A DNA stretch of 64,000 nt from Thamnaconus septentrionalis (lineage: Eukaryota > Chordata > Actinopteri > Tetraodontiformes > Monacanthidae), in contig CM020505.1 in assembly GCA_009823395.1 (NCBI GenBank), forward strand, positions 6,193,629 to 6,257,628, written 5' to 3'. Both the position numbers and the translations under genes were made by a program. Shown here in pieces: positions 12,280-24,200 of the stretch. Under the pieces are notes generated by a model that saw nothing but the letters and a program-made list of their open reading frames with translations, searched no databases and had not been told where the DNA came from. Each line of letters begins with the position of its first letter. Position 1 is the stretch's first letter.

Positions 12280-15200
12280 CATACATCCAGAGATGCCGCT
12301 GTACATCTCAGCAAAGCGGGGGTCTCTTTCCTGGGAGAACAGGGCTTCCGTCTTATCAATGCTCTTCCCTGCCTCGTGCACTCCACTGGCGCCGACGCTG
12401 GCCACAGGCACCTGCTCGTTCGGGGAACACAGTTAAGAGAGAGGAGGCTCTTAAGTTTTCAGCGGTTCAAACGTAGCTCAAACAGTCAAACCAAAAATGT
12501 GAAAACCAATTGAAATAATAAGCGTGAAGTCGTGGAAATAAAAATCTGTGTATGTTAAAATGATCATTTTGGATCAGGAATGTGTTGTATTCTCTTGAGT
12601 TTCACTTCTGCTCATATGTTGGGTTATTCTGTAAACATTTAGATTGAGGGTTTAGGGTCTGCTTTGCTTCTGTTAAAAAAAAAGGATGAAGCAGAAGAAA
12701 AAGGAATTCACCTGGGTTACCTGAGAAAGGTCATAGGCCGTCAGTCCATCTCTTTGGTGAACCTCAAGTTCTGCCTGTTGCTGCTGTTGTAGCTGCCTGC
12801 AAAATACGACACACCATGTGCTGTGTTAGCAGCTTAGAGAGCCAGAAGAGGAAATCACTCTGTGAGATTTTAGGACAATTATAATTAGTGTGGTAATATT
12901 TCGAGGCTAAGCCGCAGTACACGTAATTTAGAGTATACATTTTAAATGTATGCACATCTATTCTATGTGGCCAAGTTAAAGACAAATATTTTTTATTTTC
13001 AACTTTTAAGTCAAAATTCTGTCTACACATTTGTGATGGGAAAAGAAGGACCTTAAGACTGAAGAGAATGCTCTAGAGTGTTAGTGATGGAAATTCTGGG
13101 AACAAAACCCTCAAAATTATTCTTTTGTTAAAACACAACAAAATGTGACATTCTTTCCTAAATCGTGGACGTATAGATTAAGTTCATTAAATTCATCTAT
13201 CCATTGACGACAGCGTAATTCTTCAAAACATTACAAACCTAAAATAATACCAGGAATGAAACCAAGTTTGAGGAACTTACTTGACATTAGTGTTGGTGCA
13301 GATGATGTACTCGATCTCATCAGAGTAAGGGTTCTGGAAGGTGAAGCTGCTGGTTCGAATCAGCATCCACTCTCTGTTTTTCATTCGGAAGCGATACATG
13401 ACTGATAGAACCTGACCCTTCAACTTCACAACCTGAGGGGGAGCAAAAACACTTGTTAACACAATGGATTCTGGAAAGTCTGTATTTTTTATGTAAGTCA
13501 CGGTATATTAAAGCAATTTAATAGATTAAGATAGACATATATTCTGAACCTGGAAAACAGCAGAAATTTGCTGTAATTCAATTCAATTTAAACGCGTGGT
13601 GATAGTCTGTCTGCGCAGAGACAATTCGGTTAAATCCAACAGAAAACCAGATAACGCAAAGCAGACACTTTCTGGAAGCCTCATTTCACTCAATACAAAA
13701 AACCCCACTTTGCTTGTGATTGAAACTACAGAACCCAAATGGTTCAGTTTCCAGAAATCGTGTGAGTTGAACCAAAGCAAAATGTGTGTACTGAGGGGAG
13801 TACGTTTGCCAAGAACAAACAACAAAAGTGAAGATGGATTGTATTTAAAGTGTCCTGGATGAAGGCCAAACAATTTTCCACATGGTGAAAACAAAAACAT
13901 CTCTGTAAAACGTACCATTAATCTACTAAAAAATGACAAAGATCTATAAACCCATTTCCCTAAAGAATATCCTTCAAAGGCTTGACCATAAAGGCAAGGG
14001 CAGAACGAAACAAATAGTGTTTGGGTTTAACAGTGTCCAAACTATACAGGCCTCAGGCCAGTAGAAATGAGACTAGAGGCTGATTACGTGTCATTGCGTA
14101 TTGCACATTCTAATCTGAGTCTACTTTAACATGACCACAGTCACAGTGAAGGTTTGGTCATACCTGTTGGAAACTTTCTCTCAAGTGACTCTGGTCCTCA
14201 GGGTGGCAGAACTCCTGGATGTCTTTCCCCAACAGGTCCTTAAGACAGAATACAGCTCAGCTTAGTTTAGTCCATTTCACGGAGCCAAGAATTAAGCTAG
14301 ACCAACCCAAAAAAGGAGGTAGAAAGAAATTTTGCTTTTATTTTGCGAAAAACTAATGGAAACGCAGCTATTGTTTGCTTATATTTGTCTTTTTTTTTTC
14401 TATTTCATTTTTAAACACAAGCGTCTGAAGGCTAAGTCAATCCAAGTAGTGGCGATGTGTACAGTGACATAATAACATTACCATTGTGGAACTTTTGCTG
14501 GAGGAGGATTTTGATGTGGATACGAGATGAACACTCACACAAAGATCATCAAGAATCGTGTGCTCACCTGGGGCTGGTAGCCAATGACGTTGATGCACCG
14601 TGGGTCAACAAACGTGATGACACCATCCGAGTTGTGCCGTGACAGGAACTCTGTGGGCACTGACAAGCCGTTCATATCCATGGACACTGGAGAACTGGTC
14701 ACCTAATGGACATGAAGGAACAACAAGCTAATGCTTGGAAAACGGTGTTGGACCAGAGAAAACCCAACACTTTTGTTTTACAAAGAGTAAGTATAACACA
14801 TACTTATAATTTTATTATTTTTCTTTCATTTTCATGACTATTTACATTGTAGATTTTCACTCAAGGTATCAAAACTATGAATGAACACATATGGAATATG
14901 TATTAAACAAAAAAAGTGTGAAATAACTCAAACAAGTTTTATATTTTAGATGATGTAGAATAGCCACCCTTCATATAAAATGTATATAACATAACTTATT
15001 TAGGTATTCAACATTTTTTTCTTTTGCCACATTAATCCACATAGCTTGGCCATATATTCAATGTCTTCAGTTTGTACCTGCAGTGTAGAAAGTAGTAAAG
15101 ATAAAGAAGTAACAGGTGTGTCCAAACCTTTGACTGGTAGTGTAAGATATAAGTTTGTGTGTGCGTGTGCTGCCGTAGCTTCTAGGTGGCTTCTTCTAGC

Positions 15201-18200
15201 AGCCATAGGCTTTAATAAAAGTAGCATAAACTGGCATCGCATTTTCAGTGAAATCAATGACACTGGAGTGTCTGTGGACAATGTTGACATTTTTAAAGGT
15301 CTCTTGCTTTGACTAGTAATTAGTGCTTTAATCATTCGTTCCACTAACACCCACCTGCAGCCTTCCGATGGCAACTAGGCAGTATTTTGAAGTCTGACTG
15401 GACTCCGAGTCCTCATCTGGTATCGTCATACCTGAGAATGGAAATGCAGGATTCAAAGATGGTCAGAAACTCAGCACCAATTAATGGACATGTGACTAGG
15501 TCCACCACTTGTTTTTATTTATTTTTGCTCCTTGGTGAGAGCCAACATTGGCCTGCAAAGGTCACGACTCCTCTGCTGTAATATTCAAATTGACTCATCT
15601 AAGCACCATCATTCAGAGGAAGAAGAGGGGCAAAGATTGAAAACAAAAGCATTTTTTGCTTCAAACATCCCAAATCTTAATGGTGATGTTCACTTTCATT
15701 TGTCCTGCTGATGTACTCTCCGATTTTTACAAACTTTGTTAACCAATCTATAAATGAGACAACAAAAGAGAAAGCGTCAAATGAGACCTTGGGAACAAGC
15801 ACAGTTTTTAGATTCCATTGTTGGGGAATTCTTTCAATTCCTCCAACATCTAATCTTGTTTTTCTGGGGTGCTGAGCCACATAACGCAGTCTGCAGCTGC
15901 AAAATCACATGAGAACCACAAGATGAAACAGGAACTGCTTATTATGCAACAACAGCCATTAGTAAAGTGATATACTGATGTAAACAACAGTTTAATGTGA
16001 GTTTAACTTACTTACTATATAGGTTAGCAGTAAGTATTGAAAAAACTTTATTTTCTCATAACCAATTTTTTAATGTGTCATGATTCCAACCCAATTTTGT
16101 ATGGAAATCATGAAATGAAAGTAGCTGAATGGCTAATCGTAAATGCTAAAAAACCTTGTGAATATCTCAATTTACAATCAACAGCCTGTGCGTTGTATGT
16201 CTATTGAATTTTACAGCTTGTGGTGTGAAAACTATTCCCTGTCTGATTGAAATGGATTGACACAAGCTGAGAGTGACAGCGCTTGAAAATAAAGCCTGCC
16301 TGTACATCCAGCGGAGCAGAGTCAGGTGATGCTCCAGTGCTGGACCATGATGTTTGCTATTGAAACGCAAAGACTGACTGGACTGAAAATGAGATGAGAT
16401 TTGTTCTGTGGTATATGCACCACTGCCACTTTCGAGGCTGAGGTGTGTTGTCTTGTCTTGGTCTCGGACTGGGCGGACTCGGGATTTTTGATCAAGACCA
16501 GTCAAGACTCAGCCAACACTACAATGACACGATAATAACAGAAAAGAATCCAGCTGCTGCCGTTTGACACTCTGTTTGTGACACCCAGAGTGACACACTC
16601 CCTTATTCCTAGTTAATTTATTTTTCAATTTTATGAAGCAAAGTTGTTTGAAAATGCTTCAAAATAGTTGGCAAAGCAAAGCAAAATGTTAAAGAAAATC
16701 ATTAAAAGATACCTTGCTGAAAAGAAATGCTGCTGTTCCATTTAGAAGCAACTCCAATTAAAAAAAGACATTGGCCATTTTTTCCTGTTTTGTTGTTATT
16801 TTTCTTTGACATATATAAAGTCTTGGTCTTGTCTCGATCTCGATACTCTATAGTCTTGATAATGTCTCGGTTGGTGCTGTCTTGACTACAACACTAGCAC
16901 CGACACTCAGGACCAATCACAGGCCACAGATGTGAGAGCGCACTCGGTCTTTGAATGACCCGGGAAGCTACGAGGGAGACTGCAGAACAGACATTCATCA
17001 TTGGGCTACATAACAGTCGCTGTCATCGGCTCCTCTCCACATTGGAACATGAAGTCCACAACATGGCCACATTCCTGACTTATCACTCAGCTAAGTCAAC
17101 AGCAGCTGCGCTTGTGCACGGCTGTCTGCTGTCTGCGTCTGTTACCTGTTAACGGTCGCCAGAAGTACTGTATACGTACATTCCAAAGGAGTATTTTTAG
17201 CGCAAGGAAGTGAAACATGTGTCAAACCCTTCAAAACACATATGTTTCTATGTGTGTGCGTGTATAACTGTGAGTGAGCGTGTGTCTGTGTGTGTGAGAG
17301 AGAGGGCATTTCCTTCAAGTGAGGACATATGGGCTGGTCACTCTTCGTACAACATTGTCAATAAATGTTTGGATGAAGGTTTAAGTTTAGAGGCACGGTA
17401 AAAAAAAAAAAGAAGATTTGATTGAGTTCAATTGATACAGTAGTTAAAATTTAGGTTAGGATAATGGTATGGGCTAGGCCAGGCATGGGCAAACTATGGC
17501 CCGGGGGCCATATGCGGGGTTTTAATATGGCCTGCCAAACTTGAATAAATTATATTAATAGTAAGTAATAAAATAGCTGCATTGCATCCATTTTCTCAGT
17601 GTTTTAAGAGTCTTTTCAAGAAAGAGCTAAACATCGTGAGGCTTCCAGACAGATATTTTGTTGTAACGCCTTTGTTAATTTTCAATGGACAATATGTTTT
17701 CGACATATCCCATGATATATTTTTATCTCCTCTGAGGTGGGTCACCAAAACACTCCATCCATCTGCTCCTGCTCCAGCCCCCTCTGTCAAATTTTAGAAC
17801 TCATTGTGGCCCAGCAGTCAAAAAGTTTGCCTACCCCTGAGCTAGGCAGTACAAACAAATAGAAAATGAATGGAAGTTAACTCTCTGGAGTCTTTGTCCT
17901 CACAAAGAGACAGACAGGGGGAAAGGAAGAAGATCCGTGCAACCCATCGTAGTGAGTATGACATGAGTAGTTTTCCTGCACACAAACTTTTCCACTGTGG
18001 AGCTTCTCCCGTGAAGTGACGCAAAACCGCATGACGCCCGGTCTGAATAATATTGATGCGCAATGATTTGTCCAGGAATGTCCGCACTTGTTGTGTTGTT
18101 TTTTTGTGACGCACCAGCTCCGACAAGACCTTTATACTTTACAGGAATCGTCTCAAGAGGCCCTCCAAGTTTGGTTTATTTTCACAGAAACACACTGAAA

Positions 18201-21200
18201 TGTCAAAGCCTCCATATAAATTGACAGCAAGCTAAATAAATTATCCTAAAATAAAACAATGCTCTCTGAATATAAACATCCTGCTACAAGTGGGATTTTT
18301 CCCGGAGTGTAAGGACCATCAGCATAAGATAGCCAGACGACAGAAAAAGCATGAAAGAACAATGGTAAGTAAGACCAATCATTCCACCTTCAGCCCAACT
18401 AGGCGTGACAGATGGCAACTTGCCTTTGATTCTAATGAACTGATATGATATATATATATATATGATATCTGCTGCGTCAACTCTTTTTTTTCTGAAATTC
18501 GCCTCCGTTGTATTCACAAAGAACAGCAACGTAGCGAAAAGGGGAAAAAAAAGCGACTTCAGTGTCCCACCCAACCCACAACCCACACAAAGGAAATACC
18601 TGGGACTTACTGCCTTGTAATAATAAACATTCAGTACTTTATGGATTGAAAGATCGAAGGCCCAAAAATTCTAAAACCAAGTCCAGTTGACCTTGATTTC
18701 ACCGTTTATGGGTTCTTGTACAAATATTTCTGAAAGTTTCAGAATTGTAATTTAGTGTGAAATGTGCATACTGGTTGTCAAAGAAACTGTTTATAATAAT
18801 GGAACAAGCTGCAAACGTCTAACAGCCAAATTTCAAGCCTACAAGGAGCGAGAGTATTTCACTTTGCAAAAAAGGATTTGACAGCCTTTTGTCCCGACAG
18901 AATTGAAGTCTTTGGACGGGATCACAATGGCAAGACCAGCAATTTCAGCAAAACGTTCTCAGTTTTCTGCCACAGGGTGATGTCTCAAGTCAGCATGGAA
19001 GAGAACAGCCTGGACAAGGAAAAGTGGACACATGCGGCGCTGTATGACTCTACTTCCTGAGCTTCCCGAAATGGGAGGAACATGTGCGTGGTTCAGTGAA
19101 AGCAAACATCATTTGGGGAAACTATGCAACCAAGACACATTCAGTCACTCAGTCTCATACACTGACACAAAGAGTTGGAGTGATAAATAAATAAATACAA
19201 AACTGCTGCTCTGCCAACACACCCTGATGCACTGAAGCGGATCTGGAATTGCGTCTGTGTCTGAATCAAAGCCTTGTTGAATCAACAGCTGTTTTAGATT
19301 GGGCCAAGCCACACATACTACATGTGGGAGGGGTGTCCTGCCATGAGGTAAAGTTTGGGTTAAGCAGTGATAGACACAAGAATATCAATTGGGTGTTTGC
19401 CTACCTGCAGGGGGCCAGGCTTTGATATAGCCAGTGCAGTGCACCACCGAGTACTGAGCTCTCCTTCTTTTGAAGGTCCCAGGCCATTCCTGCCAAGTAA
19501 GCACACACAGCTGCATAAGACAAAGCTATGACACAGTCGTAAAAGGATTCAAAAACAATTCCGGTAACTATTAGTTAGGGCTGTGAAATGATTTTCTTTT
19601 TTTTCTTCTTTTTTTTTTAAAAATAGAGATTAATCTCTGACTGTCCACAGTTAACCACGATTAATCACGTTTCAATTTGCATGTTACAAATTCTGTTAAT
19701 TTGCATTCCAAGACAGTTTTGATCTCCATCTTAGTGGAGTGTCTTAACTAGGAATCGAATGAACACAAAGAAATGATTTCATTTTTGGTCTTTTGTATAA
19801 TTGTTTCTTTTTAAACAGTTCCTCTAGACCCATTTATTACATATGCATTTTGCGGGAGTTCAATTTTGGTTGCTTTATCAGTTTCATACAGCTCCAGTAT
19901 GCATGACAAATTGTTCCCCGTTGCTGTGCAGTGTGTGACCGGTCAGAGCCTTCAGCTGCCACCCATTGATTTAGTTAGCTTCTTCAATGTGATTAGGGAC
20001 TACTTATTAATAGTAGTCTTCTTGTCCATGTTTTAAACAGTTACAGTAATGACAATGTGGTTGTTCTAATATCTGTGGGTCATCTCTTCACTCCTTGCCT
20101 CCATCAGTCTTTCTTTTACCCCGTCCACAAGTAAAATAGTTAATCCTGTGTTATGCCAACTTTTAATGTGCAATTTGTGAATGCATGTTATTATTGGTGA
20201 TATGATTAGGATCGCTTACCTGTATCTCTTTCTCATGTTAGACAGACGGTTTAGAGAGATGTGGTCCAGTGGAGCACTACCACACCTGCAGAAAAATAAA
20301 AAATGAAGGCAGCGCTCAACAATAAATCTTCAGTTCAACAGACCATGAATGGCTTTGTGACAAGACTGATTTTATTTTCTTGTCCCTTTTTCTGTGTATC
20401 AAAATGTGTTGTATGTGTGGTTTTGGCTCAGTTGGTAGAGCTAACTAGAGTTAGAGGTAACTCTCGCTAATGCTGAAAATGAAACTACACTTGCAAAAAT
20501 CAGTAATCAATAACAATAATGGAATATGCTCTACCCTCAGAAATGGGCCTTGATTCTTATGGGTGAAAGTGCATTGATATTTTTGCTTGTTGCAACTGTG
20601 AATTGTACCAACAACAGAGGTGTCGCTGTCTTTGAGCTCTGTCCATGGTGCTGGGCAAGAGAACACTGAACACTGGGGTCTGTTCACTTCACTGTTCACT
20701 GGTCCATTCGAGTCTGTGGCCCCACCAAACAGTTGGACTGGTAACCAATAAACATGACCAGACAGGGTGCAGTCGGCTCAGATATGTCAGGGGTGTGGTG
20801 GGGTGAGGCCTGTTCACTTCGGCTGCTTGTCGATTCGAGTCCGTGGCCCCGCCAAACACGAAGAGATATTTTTATGCTGACTGTTGCGGAGTTAATAATT
20901 CAACTGTGTTATTACTAAGGTTGCATTTTGTTTTTCAGACTCGGGGACGACGTCCCTACATTCCACGTTTCTCTTTCAAAACAAACAGGCGAGCCGCAGG
21001 TTGGCTTGTTTACTGGTGAGGCGGGGGCTGAACGCTGTGCTGTGCTCCTTTGTGGAGAAGCTGACACCTCAACATGTGGCTCTCAAGATCTGGTCAGAAG
21101 CCAGCAGTGTCAGAGCGAGCCAAATGCCAAATGCAACGCTGACAAAGGGCAACATTGGCAAAATGTGTTGTGAATTTGCTCCGAAGGCGTGTTTGAAATT

Positions 21201-24200
21201 ATGAATAGGATTCAATATGATTCAGATGTGAGCCCACGAGGCGGCTCTTCTGTTCACTTCTATTCTTTTGTACAACCATGTGTTATGCACATGTGAGTGT
21301 AACCAGTGTTATGGTGAGAGGCGAAATAATGAATATACTGATAAATGCATACGGCACGGGAGTGCTTCCTCTGCTGGCTCAGCCTGAAAACTTTGTTTAT
21401 CATGATTAATTGCAGGCATGACGGCTTGAACACCATCATCAATCAGATATGAAACGCCGCTGCAGAGCTGTCTGCAGCAGCTAATTACAACAAGTTTGAC
21501 ACAACAGCATTTATGTATTTGAACTTTGAACTATGTCTTTGTAGCTCACTAACAAAAAAACAAAACAAAACAAAAAAAAGACTACCCAGCACTTTTATGA
21601 ATAAAGCCCCCGGTGACATTTACTTTGTTAACCTTTCCTTTTTTCTAATCCCGTCATCTTCCGCAACTCCAGTAAGTAAACACTATGAGTAGTGCACGCT
21701 TACGAGTCAGACAGATCATGATAGGTAGAAAAACAATGGAAGAATACGGTGGCCACGGAATCCAGCGACGTCATCTTAGAAAAGTTGGGTCTAGTTTGTC
21801 ATTAAAAAACAATGATGTACCGTGTTTATAGCCAAACGATTGGTCAAAATATCATAGCTCAGTGTCTTGTTTTAGCTCCAGCTCAACATTGGGACAACGC
21901 AATAGACCTGCCTATGTTTACACGTTCCTGGAAGATGCTGTCTAATGGCTGACTCAGAGAGTGCAGAGTCATTTTAAAAGCTGAAGTACATAAGAAATAA
22001 ATAAAAAAGAAATATTTGATTTCGACACAGACAAGCAGAGCTCAAGAGTGTTGTAATATTGCTGATATTGGCAGGAATATATCAGCAGGACACATGCCAT
22101 ATTCTAGCTTTTTTAGACATATTTTAAAGGGAAACAAATCTACTTAATTCATTATCTAGAAGAAATAAAGGGATTTTGAAAGTATAACAAAGGTTTGAAA
22201 TGATTTACTCTTTGTTTCAAATTTCTTTACACTGGGAACAGAGTTGACATGGTCACACACCTCATGCGGCAGATGAATGAGCGCCGCGAGCCCATGCACA
22301 TCCTCATGGAAGACTGTTGTCCCTCCTTCTTCACCGTCCCCGTCTTCAGGTCCAAAATCCGTCCTGTAAACACACGTCGAATTCAAAAATGTAAAAGGTA
22401 CACGTCACTACCTTTTTTTAAGGTTGAAATGCTATTAATAATGGAATGATGGCACACTAAAATGTAAGAACATTTCACCAGGGATACAAAACTCATCATT
22501 ACATTTAAAATTAAAATTCTGACCAATGCCGACGTAAGCGCTCACACAACATCTCTATGCCCTCACCCTTAACCAGTCTAACACCAAGCCTCTCCCCATG
22601 TGTTTTTACTTCATGTTGCATATTGGAAAGGAAAGGATAGCAAGCTGAGCCATACAGTAAGACACACGGTTGGTTAAATAGAAATATGGCACAGGGTTAG
22701 TATTTAAAAAAAAAAAAACATACTTGGCTATCTTTTCTCAGATGGGCATTTCTGTGTGTTAACCACACCACTGATGTAGTCAACAAGAGAATAACTCTGA
22801 TTGGAAGTGACTATGCCTTGGGTGATGTAATGTGTTTACATAGGAGCCAGTGTGAGGAAAAAAAAAACTCACATCATTATTGACCTTTAAGGTGCACATA
22901 CTGAATGGACAGAATGTGTTTTGAGGTTATTAAATATAACAATATGACGTAATTAAGTGCATTCCTTAAATTTGCTTCTGGGTGAACGTATGTGAAAATT
23001 AGTTTGTGAAAGAAAAGACACTTGAACAGAATAAAAGCATGCAGTGATGTCAAAAGTAAAGCATCTTTTTTAAATTTGGTCTACTATCTTGGGATCAATG
23101 AAAAACACATCAGTTGAGGTAATGAATGTTATCTTTGATCCGAGACAGATTTCTTTGTGATTGAGCATTGAGAAACTTTCATTTGGTTGAGCTCAGGTTA
23201 CTGCCATTTTCCCAGTATCTTCAATTTTCTGGCATTGAGTCTGAGATAAAAAAAAAAAAATAAAGAGTTCTGGGAAGAAAAGTGAGAAATGAGGCTGCCA
23301 GTAGACACAGAACACAGAAACCTGCAGGGAAAATTTCCTCTGACCTTTTACATATTTGGACATCCACTTGAGAAGTACAGTAGTTGTGGTACACAAACAA
23401 GTCCCTCCCCGGGTGCGTGATCACAGGGATGTAATATTTTAGCGTAGCTACGACCTGAGAACATAATCAGTGTCCATCATTATTAGAACCTAGCTGATGC
23501 CTTCCAGATGGAAAAGGAATTCTTGGAATTTGGCAAACAAGAAACTACCGGTAACTGGAATTTCACACAAAGATACACAACTTTGATGATATTGTAGTTA
23601 AAAGCAGATGAGGAGCCTGATCACCATGGTTAACACGCAACAGGCCCGATGACATCATCAGCAGACGGCATCAGCAGACGGCTCAATTTAGTAAGCTCGA
23701 TGCTTTTGTTTCTCTTTTTGGACTGCAGGCAGGGGAAGTCAAAACATATCAGCTGTGTAACATCTTCACAACTACTGCCTGAAAAGAAACAGTTGGTTTA
23801 TTTATATCAGCGGATGTAATTCTTATGGCTTTGCACCTGCTCACAAGCCGTGTTCTGTACCATGACATGCCAATTTCTGCACACTTTTAGAAAAATGTTA
23901 AAACAGAAAATCCATGAACAATGTCGTGACCAATCGATGAGTAGTGTTGCGAGTGCATAAATACTAAGGATAGCAACTGACTGCACATTGACACTCCCAA
24001 TGCTAACACGGTGAACTTCTGATAGCTGCTCTGTAAAGAACTGCCATGGTCTCAATACTGCACTCAGTATTCATATCACTAAACCTGATGATACAGGGAG
24101 TGTGCTTTCCGTATTAAATACATAGACCTCTATCAAATATCTTACTGAGCTGTATGTCAGTGCTATTTTGCATTTATTCATTACCACATAGGCTGTATGA

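Larger units (their letters stand above)
15432..19404 (-). other. arnt2: ARNT2 intron 8
   Basis: A 4-kb intron. It holds copy B of the GTCTTGGTCTCG repeat (16445-16895), a hAT-type MITE (17480-17839) and a short TA run (18447-18464). The rest is AT-rich with no recognisable coding sequence. Confidence 0.7.
19490..22260 (-). other. arnt2: ARNT2 introns 6 and 7
   Basis: Intron 7 (19490-20219) contains a T-rich stretch at 19587-19620 followed by ATTAATC-type repeats. Intron 6 (20286-22260) contains two related 50-bp segments (20681-20730 and 20811-20858) with tRNA B-box-like cores. No gene is seen. Confidence 0.55.

Noticed and set aside
12204..12513. Val-Cys repeat proteins in three plus-strand frames
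   Set aside because: They are translations of the GT microsatellite at 12235-12278.
20421..20460. Possible tRNA gene (GGCTCAGTTGGTAGAGC)
   Set aside because: The A-box-like start is present, but no B box or acceptor stem closes at the right distance.
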